Positions 27,037-39,798 are shown, counted from the first letter of the stretch. The stretch is 64,000 nt of DNA from Amphibalanus amphitrite (GCF_019059575.1 NW_024881674.1:62001-126000); one strand, 5' to 3'. The notes: generated by a model not told the origin, from the sequence alone. A program made the numbers and translations.

Positions 27037-27300
27037 CGGATTCGCGCGCTGTCACCGCTCCTCTCCTCTTTCACCGGTCGTCCTCTGCTCCGATTTCCGC
27101 CCCGACGGTGCGTCGGTGCCGACACCCGACCGCTCTCACCGTGCCGCCTTGGGCCACTGCCGCTGCCGTCGCCGCCGAGGTGCCAGCCAGCAGCGTGCGC
27201 CGCCCTCCCCCCTCCCCGGTCGGGTCGCAGGGGGGGGGGGGGGTCATGGGGGACGACTGTAGCGTGCGGTGTGTGAGGTGCGTGCGCGGGGTTCTAATAG
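27037..27300 (-). promoter_or_regulatory. GC-rich block with a strong minus-strand splice donor (candidate first exon/promoter)
   Basis: On the minus strand CGAATCCG|GTAAGTGAG is a near-consensus donor at the edge of a sharply GC- and CpG-rich block within AT-rich DNA. That is what a promoter plus first exon looks like. No convincing start codon or protein is seen. A G-run lies at 27230-27243. Confidence 0.35.
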
Positions 27301-27913
27301 GTGCAAGCATAATCGTGCGTGTTCTCACAATCTGTCAGAAAAAGATTTTCTAATCATACTATTTTCATTCTTTCGTTATGGGTGGTGTGCAATGATTACG
27401 GTATTAATTAACCGTGATGTACTGATTGCACTGATTGTACTATGGGTGTTATACCATATAGATTAGAAGTAAAAACACATAGCGATGATTATACGCTTAT
27501 TCGACTGTATGACTCGTCCGAAGACTTCGTCTCCTACGCCCTGCCAATCAAAACGGTCAGTAATATTATGTGAACGTTTTCATGCATGAAAATAAGAGAG
27601 ACTGCAGGAAGTAGTTACTTTATCCGTGCAGTCATGTTTGAACGTTGATATATAATGACGTGATAGCGTGTTGAATGTATTTAATCGCTAAAATTGGGTC
27701 TTTGCATGATTCATCGATATTCGATACGCATGCGATATCCGAAAATAGGATAGGTCCTAATGATTATCTCAGCGTTATTAACTGCTGTTCTCGTTCTTAA
27801 CGGATTAATGGGCTCATCTAATCGAACATATGAACTGCGCACTTTGGCACACACAAACTGTGCGTCATTCTCAATTTCAGGATAAGGAACCTGTCTTTCT
27901 GCTGAAAAAAATT

Positions 27914-28169
27914 ATTTTCCGCTTCCCCTTCGAGCTGCCAGCAAACATAGAGACAATTAGCTATGCTATGCGTAACCAATCTCAGCGCCAACCTCACAAC
28001 CAAGTCCCTCCAGGAAAACACTGTAGCTGTACAAAAAGGGGCTATTGGTATATTCAGCCCAAATGAACACGACACAAACATACTAGCAAGTATACATGTC
28101 TCAACCGAGATTGCCCTGCCAACGGGCCGCCACCCCTCCCCCCGCGCGGCGCAATGGTGTCCCCACCCA
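27914..28169 (+). repeat. Exact 256-bp duplication, copy 1 (block X)
   Basis: Starts ATTTTCCGCTTCCCC and ends CCCCACCCA. It is essentially identical to 28638-28893 over its whole length, offset 724 bp. Confidence 0.9.
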
Positions 28170-28336
28170 AACTAGAAACCCTGTCGTGTGTGTCCTCCCC
28201 CGGAAAAAGTCCTAACTAGAAAAAAACCGGGGGACCTAGTTGGGGAAAAAACCACATTTTGTGGAAAAACCCATCTTTATTTAAGAGTGTGGTGCGTGTA
28301 AAAAAAGAGCCCCAAAAATGGTGGTGGGTGGGTGGG
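28170..28336. other. Anomalous 167-bp filler between duplicated blocks
   Basis: It is unusually rich in runs of A, C and G (for example CTAACTAG, AAAAAAACCGGGGG and GTGGTGGGTGGGTGG), unlike its neighbours, and sits exactly between two exact duplications. It may be junction filler or an assembly or consensus error. Confidence 0.4.
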
Positions 28337-28641
28337 AAACGCAAAAACATTTCAGAGCGAGAACACTGCTGACTTGCGTCAGACCGGGCGGCTTAGAACA
28401 GAGTGACCGCGCAAATGCACTCAAACCCCGCGCCGTCACGGTCACGTGACACGAGTCGCTCCACCAATCAGAGGAGGCCGCCGCCTTAGCGGCCTCGCCG
28501 CCCGGGGGCGCAGGCGGCCGCCCGCCTGCCGCCGAACGCTGCTCGCAGAGGCCGGCCCGGCTCCGGGGCCGCCCCAGAGAAGACGCTCGTAGTGTCGCGG
28601 AAAAACCGGTTATATCTTGTCATATATAACCGGGCGTATTT
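28337..28641 (+). promoter_or_regulatory. 305-bp promoter-like duplicated module, copy 1 (block R)
   Basis: In order it has an E-box CACGTG (28443-28448), a CCAAT box (28464-28468), a GC-rich section, and a TATATAA at 28623-28629 inside the palindrome CCGGTTATAT...ATATAACCGG. The ORF at 28687 starts about 58 bp after the TATA motif. The same module is at 34792-35097. That it is a promoter, or an LTR with promoter function, is inferred from these motifs. Confidence 0.45.
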
Positions 28642-28893
28642 TCCGCTTCCCCTTCGAGCTGCCAGCAAACATAGAGACAATTAGCTATGCTATGCGTAAC
28701 CAATCTCAGCGCCAACCTCACAACCAAGTCCCTCCAGGAAAACACTGTAGCTGTACAAAAAGGGGCTATTGGTATATTCAGCCCAAATGAACACGACACA
28801 AACATACTAGCAAGTATACATGTCTCAACCGAGATTGCCCTGCCAACGGGCCGCCACCCCTCCCCCCGCGCGGCGCAATGGTGTCCCCACCCA
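28638..28893 (+). repeat. Exact 256-bp duplication, copy 2 (block X)
   Basis: Contains most of the ORF at 28687-29001. The preceding sequence is the promoter-like 305-bp block, whereas the first copy is preceded by unrelated AT-rich DNA. Confidence 0.9.
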
Positions 28894-29001
28894 TTCAATA
28901 CATCCACCCAGACACCAATGCGCCAAAATAAAACACCCCCTTCCCGTCCCCGAGACCAGCAGACCGAATGGGGGATACAAATTAACACAAAAGACCTCTA
29001 G
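28687..29001 (+). CDS. Hypothetical 104-residue ORF downstream of the promoter-like module
   Basis: The frame starts MLCVTNLSANLTTKSLQENT, ends with TAG at 28999-29001, and has natural-looking codon choice. It is polar, with no membrane segment and no domain I recognise. Its first two thirds lie in duplicated block X; the other copy (27963 onward) diverges and stops differently. It could be a leader or gag-like ORF of a degenerate retroelement, or chance. Confidence 0.25.
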   Translation: MLCVTNLSANLTTKSLQENTVAVQKGAIGIFSPNEHDTNILASIHVSTEIALPTGRHPSPRAAQWCPHPFNTSTQTPMRQNKTPPSRPRDQQTEWGIQINTKDL

Positions 29002-29010
29002 TCGCCGCCA

Positions 29011-29298
29011 GTGTCGAGACCAGTGGCAGAACCCACCCAAATACGTGCTTGGTTGAAGGTAGGTAATTATTTCCTCAACCTGGCCCGAAGCTTACCAGAA
29101 ACGCCACGATCCCTAAAACCTGCCAACATGAATGTGAGCGATACAGCGGTCACCAATGAAGAACAATATTACGGCATTACAGCAGCCCTTACAGCAGGAC
29201 TAACAACCATTAGCATTAGCCACTACTGCGATGATAGCCTCCACCAACTAAAGGCCCTCGATATACCCGCCGAAAAAACAACCATCCATGAGTTCTGA
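29011..29298 (+). CDS. Hypothetical 95-residue ORF
   Basis: Starts at ATG 29011, nine bases after the previous ORF, with an internal ATG at 29128 that is also possible. It ends KTTIHEF-stop. The second half (YYGITAALTAGLTTISISHY) is mildly hydrophobic. I recognise no family. The position directly behind the 28687 ORF suggests a decayed two-frame element. Confidence 0.22.
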   Translation: MSRPVAEPTQIRAWLKVGNYFLNLARSLPETPRSLKPANMNVSDTAVTNEEQYYGITAALTAGLTTISISHYCDDSLHQLKALDIPAEKTTIHEF

Positions 29299-29509
29299 GG
29301 CATCTGACAACAGAAGCTGTATATTCCTTTACCTTGAACCCTATGCACATGCCTATCAGCGCGACCATTAATTTTCCCAGAACTTTGGAAGGGGTTAGAA
29401 CAGCATTAACGAAGGTCGTTGACAGCCGCCCAGCAAAAAAGGGGAGGGCTCTCACCCGCTCCAGGAATCAGCGCTCTAAGCCGCCGTAAGGACACCCGCG
29501 CTATCGGGC

Positions 29510-30900
29510 GTCCTAGCGGCAGCTACCTACGGGTAGACTAGCGAGCCGCCCCGTGTCCGTTGTAGAAGGTGGAAGAATGGAGCATCCCGGGCAGCACCCG
29601 AGGCCATGAGAAACGGCTTCCCCGGGCAGACTAACGAGCTGCTTTTTTCTTTTATTATTGTTTTTGTCATTGTTAATTATTATTATTATTGTTGTTATTA
29701 TTATTATTACTGTTACCATTATTGCTATTATTTTAGCGCCGCCCCTTAAAAAAAAAACATGGAAACCCATTGGTTGTTAGGCAATTGAAAACAGAGGCCG
29801 CAGCTACTGTTACGTGTACCTTAGCCCCTGTGCTATACGTGGCAATGATAACGACCATGAATGTTACCTAAAATTTTGCAAGGGGTTAAAACAGTGACCA
29901 CGAGACTATAGGTAATCAGGTCATAGATAGCCGACCAGCAAAAAGGGGAGAGCTCTCAGCGCGCGCCGGCATCAGCATTCTAAGCCTCCGGAATGACGCC
30001 TGCGCTATACCGGCGTCCTGGCGGCAGCCACCTCCAAGCAGACGAGCAAGCCGCCCCGAGGCCGTTGTAGAAAAGTACATCCTCGGCAGACTAGACAGCT
30101 GCCCCGAGGCCGTTGTAGAAGGGGACACCCCCGGGTAGACTAGCGAGCTGCCCCGAGGCCGCTGTAGGAGACACCCCCGGGCAGACTAGCAGGCTGTCCC
30201 GAGGCCGTTGCGGGAGAGGGCACCCCGGGCAGACTAGCGAGCTGCCCCGCGGGGTCGTTGTAGGAGGGGACACTCTGGGGCAGACTAGCGAGCTGCCCCG
30301 AGACCGTTGTAGAAGGGGGCACCCCGGGCAGACTAGCGAGCTGCCCCGAGGCCGTTGTAGGAGAGGACACCCCCGGGCAGACTAGCGAGCTGCCTCGGGG
30401 TCGTTGTAGAAGGGGATACACCCGGGAAGACTAGCGAGCTTCCCCGGGGTCGTTGTAGAAAGGGGACACCCCCGGGCAGACTACCGAGCTGCCCCTGGGT
30501 CGTTGTAGAAGGGGACCCCCCCCCCCCCGGGCAGACTAGCGAGCTGCCCCGGGGCGTTGTAGAAGGGGACACCCCCGGGCAGACTAGCGAGCTGCCCCGG
30601 GGTCGTTGTAGAAGGGGACACCCCCGGGCAGACTAGCGAGCTGCCCCGGGGTCGTTGTAGAAGGGGACACCCCCGAGCAGACTAGTGAGCTGCCCCGGGG
30701 TCGTTGTAGAAGGGGACACCCCCGAGCAGACTAGTGAGCTGCCCCGGGGTCGTTGTAAAAGGGGACACCCCCCGGGCAGGCTAGCGAGCTGCCACGGGGT
30801 CTTTGTAGAAGGGGACACGGGACACCCCCGGGCAGACTAGTGAGCTGCCCCGGGGCGTTGTAGAAGGGGACACCCCCGGGCAGACTAGCGAGCTTCACCC
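29510..30900. repeat. About 47-50-bp minisatellite, roughly 20 copies in its core
   Basis: Units read CCCGGGCAGACTAGCGAGCT, then GCCCCGGGGTCGTTGTAGAAGG on average, increasingly regular from 30100 to 30890. An (ATT)n-rich interruption lies at 29650-29740. The repeats generate spurious serine/leucine/glycine-rich ORFs on the minus strand. Confidence 0.9.
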
Positions 30901-32595
30901 GGGACTTGCAGAATCGGGCATCCCAAGATTCTCCGAATGTTCAGGGCAATTACCCGACCCGAATACCAAAAATACCCGTTTTTGAAATCTGATAGTATCC
31001 GCACCACCCGCCACGGGCAACAAGCTTGCCTTTCCGCGAAGCTCCGGATTGATAAGGGACCAAATGACCGGCATACAGACAGCCCCTACGCTGTAAACTA
31101 AAACAGGCCAATATGGGTATAAGGGTTGCCGTTGCTTCCCAGCTCGACACGTTTTGGAGGTGTTTACTTCCTCCAAACGCCGAGCTGGCTCAATGTCACC
31201 CATAGAAGGTACAGTAACTCACCCACCAACCAACCATAGGCAGGTCCCGAGTGACGTCAACCCTGATGCTGGCGAGGGGTACCCCGTACCAGTGCCCCAA
31301 AATTTGTTGATTTAGGTGGGAAACGACATCCAAATGAAAATCACTCTTCACTCGCCTCCATTTTTAAGCCCATTTTCCACTCCCAATTTTACCAAGAAAA
31401 AGCATTTGCATGGATCGATAGCCATTTTACTTCCCACATACCAGCCTTGTATTAAATTTTGCTGTACATTCTTCTTCCACTCTTTTTAGGCCTTATCTGA
31501 CCATCAATTTTCCACCCTTATCCCTTATTTGGTGAGTAATTTTCATAGACCCGGGAAACAGGGGGGCAGCGGGGGCGCTTGCCCCCCTCCCAACCTGAGA
31601 GCCGAGGGGGCGGCGCCCCCTCAACATTGAGGCAGCGAGAAAGGATCTTCCCTCCCTTTTCCGGACTTCTTGTTTCCTTTATACACCTAAACATAAACAC
31701 ACGGCATTTTCCTTGCCATCTGAATGGTTTCTGCTGTTACAGTATCGATTTGACATCTGCTGTTGACATCCCGCTTTTGTTTGGGCCTGGCCTTGGCCAT
31801 AAGTTTGGCAGGCCAGCTTTTACACTGGACCATTTTGAGTCAACCTTGAGAAATACCTAAAGTACAACTGTGGTAAAATCGTTGCTATAGGTATAACACA
31901 GTTTACCCGCTCCGGGTGTAAGGGAGGGGTGTGGGGCAATGAGTGCACTGACGTGGCGCCCTTGGAAGGCCGGTATGGGATTAAAAGCTCAGCGACACTA
32001 AGCGCTTGTATGGTACCTTCGGTTATCGTTAGCATCCTCAGAATCACCGGCGTAGGGCCCTAAGAGCCGCCGGTAAGGGGCCTTTAGAGGCACTGGTGTG
32101 GGAATGTCATGCAGGTGCCGGTGTGGGCGCTCAGAGGTGCTAGTGTGATTCTCTCAGAGGTGCCTAGCAACCTAGCAACGCATACTGACTTACTTCATTT
32201 TAGCTTTAATAATAGTACCTGACCTGTATTGTTCAATGTTCATTCGCTGTTTTGCAGGAGAAAGGTCATATCATATTCTATAGCGACAAGTAGAAATAAT
32301 TTGCTAAGAAATAGACCGCTTTGAAGATAGTTACAGACGATTTAACAACCCTCAGCAGCAGCAGCAAACCAAGGTTGGAAACACGTCTAACGTTAGAGTT
32401 GACTAGATTTCATTTTTTATCTACGGGCTCCGCCTAACGATTTTATCACAATTTTATTACTATCTTAGTATCGTACTTTCCACCAGCATTGCCCTCATGT
32501 CCCTATTGGTGGAACCAAATATCCCCTCAAAAATGCCGATATCGCCCATGCCCAAGCGTTCACTATCCACCCTATCGGGTCCCCTAGAACCTCCA
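30901..32595. other. No gene seen
   Basis: A GC-rich hairpin-like patch at 31560-31625 (GCGCTTGCCCCCC and GGGGGCGGCGCCCCC) resembles the left end of the hAT element at 59027. It may be a relic end of the same family. Confidence 0.35.
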
Positions 32596-33152
32596 TTAAA
32601 GGAAATAGTTCACTTTTTAACATGGGTTTTGAACTGGAATAGCAGTTCCGTAGCTTGGGCTGAGACGAGCATAAATCAGGAGCTTTTACAGCCCAACGAT
32701 CACCCTAGGCAAAGATATTCTATTTCTCGTCCCGAAAAAGGTGTCTTGCGTTGAGGATGTGTGCCTTGCATATATTTCCATCCAGTATGAAAAGAGCACG
32801 GGTCCCGAAAATTCTTCAGAAACTAGAGAAATTATCTACGAGAACTCTAGAGAAATTCTCGTACTGATCAATTAGGACATTCAGGGGAACATTATCAGAT
32901 CGAGCAGATCGCCCAAATGCCGGTGGCTGCGATAATCTCTCTGTTTCCGAAGAATTCCCGGGACCCACGCTCCTTTCATACTGGATCGCGTGTGCCTTAC
33001 AGAAACTGAAAAGTTCTTCCTATATCAAAATATAGAAAAAAATCTTTTGTTATAAAAAGGTTTTATTTTCTTTGCTGATTATTTTGAACATAAAAAATAA
33101 TAAATTGTTGCAAAAAAAAAATAATTTCGTGAAAGTGAACTATTTCCTTTAA
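32596..33152. mobile_element. TTAA-flanked MITE, copy 1 (557 bp with flanks)
   Basis: Inverted ends are TTAAAGGAAATAGTTCAC and GTGAACTATTTCCTTTAA, with TTAA at 32596-32599 and 33149-33152. The interior contains near-palindromic segments (TCTAGAGAAATT, CCCAAATGCCGGTGG). A second, longer copy is at 61643-62408. No coding capacity. Confidence 0.8.
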
Positions 33153-34791
33153 CATATGCACCGGGCCCCGTACATGGAATAACGTACCTTTCAAAACCCC
33201 GGCCACCTTGGCCTATACCTGACGATGTCCCGTAAGACCTGCTAGGCAGCACCACTGAAGCAAGATGAGCTGGGAGGGGCCGGAACTCCCTCAGCTGACG
33301 TGGGAGCTGTGAAGGAAACCTCCAGTGGCCAAAGAAGACTCTGGCAAAGCGGGCCGGCCCCGCCGAGTGTGCCGATCCGTCGCCGTTCAGAGTCGGATGC
33401 CAACCACCAAGCCATGGAAGAAAAAAAAAACAGATTGTGTCACATAGCCATTTTTAGCCGAAATCTCGTATCAATAGGGGCAATATACCTAGAGCCATTT
33501 ATCTGACAATGCGTGTGATGAGATATCGGCAGGATATGCATATTGCAGATGTCGCTTATGCATGCCACGGCAATGCTCTATTGACCAACTACAAGAAAGG
33601 CACCTCACTCTGGCAAAAAAAAAAAAAGATTTACAAACGTCACTACTATAAAAAAACGAAACACAGTTAACTCGTACCTCAATGCAGAGTTAGAGCCACA
33701 CAATCACGGGCTACCCTAAAACTGCATCCTAGAAAATGGCACCTACTGCAGCCTTTAAACATGGGTGTGAAAAGTTCCTCTGGGTAATAGCCTGTAACTT
33801 ACTATGCTATCGCTAATGCATCCCAAAACCACCTTACATAAATCCCCCTCTAATCCATAATATCCTAGTCCGCCGAGGCTTATCACACCCAACCTGGGTT
33901 CCACTGTATCACCTCTGTACCTCTGTATCACCCACTAAACCTTTCATTCCAACCTATCAACACCAGATAACAATACCATCTTAGACCAATACCATTGCAT
34001 TGGTTATCCTTACAATGAACTCCATTTACCCTCTCAAGTCTCACCCGGTAGTTGGTACCCTTGTTATCAACAATCCCTAACCCACTAATGAAAACCCCGC
34101 TCGGACACGCTCGGACAGAGCCAACATCACCAGCAGCTCATTCTCCACGGGGTACGCCCACCTGGCACACCTTACGCCAGTAACCGTTCACCTGTATGGG
34201 AACCACAGTTCAACCAACACCAGGCACCACAAAACGGCAATTTTACCAACTCTCTGCACAACCACCGGCCAACACCACGTGGCCACCAAACCCTACGCCG
34301 GCCAGGCCGTGCACTCTGAGCTGCTACACCGAGAAAGTATGAGCTGATTTCACTCGCACGGAGTGTAGAATGGCAAAGTCCGGCGCTCCGTTCCAGGGAA
34401 GAAACAAAAAAACAGTTACAGCTATGTTTCACCTAGCAAATACCTACACTCAGTCTCCCAAAATCTGAAAAAACACACAAAGCCTATTTCTACCAGCAGT
34501 CCAAGTTTCGTTGTTTCATCTAACCTTCAAAGAACCTATAATACCGGGCATTTGCCGACCCATTGCTCATCTACCCTCTTCTTACCGTGATAGCATAGCA
34601 TAAGCACAAAAATAACCAAACCTCATGCCGAAAATGAAAAAAAAAATCAGACAGAAACAACAAACCAGTAAAAAAAACAACATAAAAACCCCGAAAGGAA
34701 AAACATCCTCGTCAATCAATATAACATTGATATAAAACCGAACTTATACTCCCCTTGATGTCTTCCAGTTTCCACTGAACACGACCGCAGA
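33153..34791. other. No gene seen
   Basis: Compositionally ordinary DNA with several A-runs and no recognisable family. Confidence 0.35.
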
Positions 34792-35097
34792 AAACGCAAA
34801 AACATTTCAGAGCGAGAACACTGCTGACTTGCGTCAGACCGGGCGGCTTAGAACAGAGTGACCGCGCAAATGCACTCAAACCCCGCGCCGTCACGGTCAC
34901 GTGACACGAGTCGCTCCACCAATCAGAGGAGGCCGCCGCCTTAGCGGCCTCGCCGCCCGGGGGCGCAGGCGGCCGCCCGCCTGCCGCCGAACGCTGCTCG
35001 CAGAGGCCGGCCCGGCTCCGGGGCCGCCCCAGAGAAGACGCTCGTAGTGTCGCGGAAAAAACCGGTTATATCTTGTCATATATAACCGGGCGTATTT
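34792..35097 (+). promoter_or_regulatory. 306-bp promoter-like duplicated module, copy 2 (block R)
   Basis: Near-identical to 28337-28641 apart from an extra A, with the same E-box, CCAAT box and palindromic TATATAA (35079-35085). It is followed by unrelated sequence with no ORF. The two R blocks lie 6.2 kb apart in the same orientation, like solo or paired LTRs, but no gag-pol lies between them. Confidence 0.45.
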
Positions 35098-36751
<1,654 letters not shown>

Positions 36752-36755
36752 TTAA

Positions 36756-37944
36756 CCCGCGCCGTGCTGGGGGGGGGCGTTTTTACGCCCCCCCCTCAGG
36801 TTTTTCGCGAATATCTCAAAAACGGCGGCGCGCAGCGCCGCCGTTTTTGGTACACGTGTTCCTACATCATTTCCGCACATGTTGTGAAAATTTCAGACCT
36901 AGGCCGTTCAAGGTCAGGTCACCAGGTCACGTCAAGTGACCTTACCTCAGAAAAAGTTCAAAGGCTCGCTATAGCTACACCGACTGAACGATCACTTTGA
37001 AACTTTCAGCGATTGATATGAGTAACAGTATGTATAAAATGTATATCTCGGATTTTTGATATCTGTGACCTAAGGTCAGGTCAATTTTGCGACCTCTCCA
37101 TTATAAGTCAATGGGAGAAAATTGAAATGCGCCTCTTTTGGACGAATATCGTTCAAAACGCTCTCAAACATCGGTTCATAGGTAAACATGACACAATGAA
37201 TAGGAAAAATGCACCTGTGACCCCTCTGTGTGCCCCTGAGGTCATCTCAGGTCATGAACGGTCGCCAGCAGTTTTTTGGCTATAACTTTTGATAGAGACG
37301 TGCTAGAGCGGTGAAAACACGTCAGATGTGTTCAGCTCGACGATACGGATCGACTGATATGCAACATGACCCTTTTCGGTCAGGTCATGACCTTGACCTG
37401 AGGTCAAATTTTCAAAATGAGCTTTCAAGGTCAACAAATAGTTCATTCGACGCGTCTCGACGAGAGGAACACGATGCTGGCAAAAGTAATGTCATGGCGC
37501 TTATGAGTCAAAAGTTATTGACGAAAAAACGTTTTTCGTAAAAACGGCTATTTTTGGAGTTTTTGCCCTCTGGAGGCTAAACCGTTGACCTGAGGTCAAA
37601 TCTGAGAACATTACTCAGAAAGGTCTGTAAAAGGGCTATCGAATGCGCTTTTCCGCGGCGCTGTAGCTCTATCGGTTCCCGAGATAGCCGTTGGCAGTTT
37701 CCAAAATGTTGAAATAGTCAACATTTTACCTTTGGTGACCTCTGGTGACCTGACCTTTGACCTGACCCAAAAAATGACCGAAGTGTTTTCGTCCTTATTT
37801 TTGACGCTCTTTCGATTGCCGCTTACCGCGTGTCGCTACGTGGCCCAGGAGCCGAGTTAGACGGGGGGGGCGTGAAAACGCCCCCCCCCCCCCCCCCCCC
37901 CCCCAGCACTCGGCGGAAAGTTCAGGCCACCAGCACGGCGCGGG
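36756..37944. mobile_element. TTAA / AGGTCA-rich element, copy 2
   Basis: TTAA at 36752-36755 and 37945-37948. Ends are CCCGCGCCGTGCTGG and its inverse CCAGCACGGCGCGGG. Each end carries a G-run/C-run hairpin (GGGGGCG-TTTT-ACGCCCCC on the left, GGGGCG-TGAAAA-CGCCCC on the right). A GGCGGCGCGCAGCGCCGCC hairpin lies near the left end. The AGGTCAGGTCACCAG block near the left recurs inverted near the right, so the whole element is an imperfect fold-back. The composite site AGGTCATGACCTTGACCT is at 37382-37399. Confidence 0.8.
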
Positions 37945-37948
37945 TTAA

Positions 37949-38074
37949 TGGATAACACAGTGCCGGAACTGCCACCATTTTCATTGCTGCTAACCTCCTT
38001 CCAGCAGACGTTGAATTGAACTCATCCATTTTTAACTTCCCGTAAATGAACGGTGATTTTTCATCATTATTCTC
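37949..38074. other. Spacer between two TTAA elements
   Basis: Only 126 bp of unrelated sequence separates copies 2 and 3. Confidence 0.4.
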
Positions 38075-39004
38075 TTAACCCTCGCCCGTAAACGGTGTTT
38101 TGCCACCTTCGCCCATGCAGGGGGGGGGGGGGTTGGTGCGACCCCCCTGGCGTTTGAAAATGGAGCGTCGTAGAGCTTAGTGGAAAAGACCAACGGATTG
38201 CTCTCAACGAGATCTCGCGATTGGTGGTATATTTTTTGGTACTAGGTCAACATTTGACCTACTTATGACCGGTCAAAGGTCAAATTTTCGGAAAAATCTA
38301 ACTTTTTTCAGATTTCCGCGCCGATTGCGGCAAAACGGTACAAGATATCGACTTGAAACCTTCACTATCGTGATCCTTGATCAATTCTCTATCGTTTGGT
38401 GTATATGTCGATGTCATAACTCTAAAAATGATGCGTTGGGAGCATCGGAAGTCTGCAAGGTCATTTGTGCATTGGGTCACGTCAGGCGTGTGACGTCACT
38501 GACCTGACCCTGACCCAAAATGAACTACAAGAAACAACCGACGATGCCTGAAATGGATAGCAAATTCGAATTCAGAGCATCAAAATACCCCGAAAAGGCA
38601 TACAAGTGCAAGAAGTCATTACAGTTCAAACGAGGTCACTGACCTTACCTTGACCTTTAGTAACCTTCAAAATGTCAACGGACATTGTGCCAATGTCAAA
38701 TCAGCCAGTTGTGATTCTAAAACAATCCATCAGTGTGTCAGGTCAGTCGGCATTTATACCAATGTGAAGCAATCTCTAATTTAGCGTAAATCTGGCCGGA
38801 GGTTGTTCTCTTTATGACGTCATAACTCCGTGACCTGACATGACCTTGACAAAAAAAATTACCAAAAGTTGCGCAAAGGATGCCCCAAAGGGTACTGAAA
38901 ATTTGAGCAGGCTATCTGAAACGGTTCGGCGTGTAGCTAAGAAAAACCTCAGGGGGGGGGGGGTTGCACCAACCCCCCCCCCCCTACATGGGCGAGGGTT
39001 TTAA
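38075..39004. mobile_element. TTAA / AGGTCA-rich element, copy 3 (diverged subfamily)
   Basis: Left TTAACCCTCGCCC at 38075 and right GGGCGAGGGTTTTAA ending at 39004. G-run/C-run stems border both ends, and TGACCTGACC motifs recur throughout. It belongs to the same subfamily as the fragment at 1-409. Confidence 0.7.
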
Positions 39005-39482
39005 GGTATACACGATTGTTTTTATTTTTACACTTCGGTTCGTTCCACTTCCAGCTGTGCGAATGAAATGAATTGGACTAGTATCCACCAAAAGCTTTGG
39101 CATTAGCTGGCATTGAAATCACATGCAAATGTGTTCAGCGTGTTTTCTGCAGAAGAGTGAGGGTCTGACATAAAGTTCGAACCTGATCATATAGGTGTCT
39201 GCGGCTTTTCAATGAATAAAAAATACGTTTTTGAGTATTTGGTATTCATGTGAGTTAAAAATAATAAACTTTCATTTTTTAGGGTTAGTGTGTGTCATGA
39301 TTTCGTCACCCCTACTTAGATCCTGCCAAACCACAATCAATAGCAGTGCCGATTATTGTCATCCGCATCAAATCGTGGAGTCCAGGACGTTGACCGTGCC
39401 AAGGCGTGTTTCTTTTTTCCAACCAAAGGAAGGCGCTATACCCGAAGATGCTTCTTGGTAAACAAACCAAACAAAAACAAAC

Positions 39483-39612
39483 ATAACCTAACCTCACCTG
39501 ACCTAACCTACAACCTACAAACCTACAACCTACAACCTAACCTACAACCTAACCTACAGACCTACAACCTACAAACCTACAACCTACAAACCTACAACCT
39601 AACCTACAACGC
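39483..39612. repeat. CCTAACCTACAA minisatellite inside the MITE
   Basis: Irregular tandem units CCTAA, CCTACAA and CCTACAAA. The pattern is too irregular to be the arthropod telomere repeat. Confidence 0.85.
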
Positions 39613-39625
39613 GCCAAAAAGTTCG

Positions 39626-39694
39626 GCCGGCGGCGGGGATCGAACCCTAATTATTAGATCACGAGGCGAGTGCGCTCACCGCTACACCACGCAG
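39626..39694 (-). other. tRNA-like sequence with A-box and B-box
   Basis: On the minus strand an A-box-like GTGTAGCGGTGAGCGC is followed about 25 bases later by a B-box GGTTCGATCC and CCCGCCGCCGG. The D-arm and T-arm signals are good, but the presumed anticodon stem (CTCGC against TCTAA) does not pair. I read it as a tRNA-derived pol III promoter (SINE head or tRNA pseudogene) captured in the MITE, not a working tRNA gene. Confidence 0.5.
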
Positions 39695-39798
39695 TTAGCT
39701 GGCCGGTGAGAGGTGTAAGTCACTTTTCAATGACGCAATGGGATATTCTCCGTATAGCGCCTTCCTTTGGGTGGAAAAAAGAATTACGCCGTGCCAAG

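Larger units (their letters stand above)
39404..39788. mobile_element. 385-bp MITE with about 45-bp inverted ends and a 10-bp target duplication (MULE-like)
   Basis: Direct CCGTGCCAAG copies flank it at 39394-39403 and 39789-39798. The inverted ends share TTCTTTTTTCCA, CCAAAGGAAGGCGCTATAC and a GAA-AT motif. A 9-10-bp duplication with long inverted ends points to the Mutator-like superfamily. Inside are a CCTACAA-rich minisatellite and a tRNA-like sequence. There is no transposase. Confidence 0.7.

Noticed and set aside
29510..30900. CRISPR-like regular repeats
   Set aside because: Units are contiguous and diverged without unique spacers in a eukaryotic context; it is a minisatellite.
28337..35097. 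Complete LTR retrotransposon with R blocks as LTRs
   Set aside because: No polymerase, primer-binding site, TG...CA ends or target duplication was found; only the duplicated modules are supported.
39483..39612. Telomere-like CCTAA repeats
   Set aside because: Irregular mix of CCTAA and CCTACAA inside a MITE, not a uniform TTAGG array.
39626..39694. Functional tRNA gene
   Set aside because: A-box and B-box are present but the anticodon stem does not pair and the sequence sits inside a transposon.
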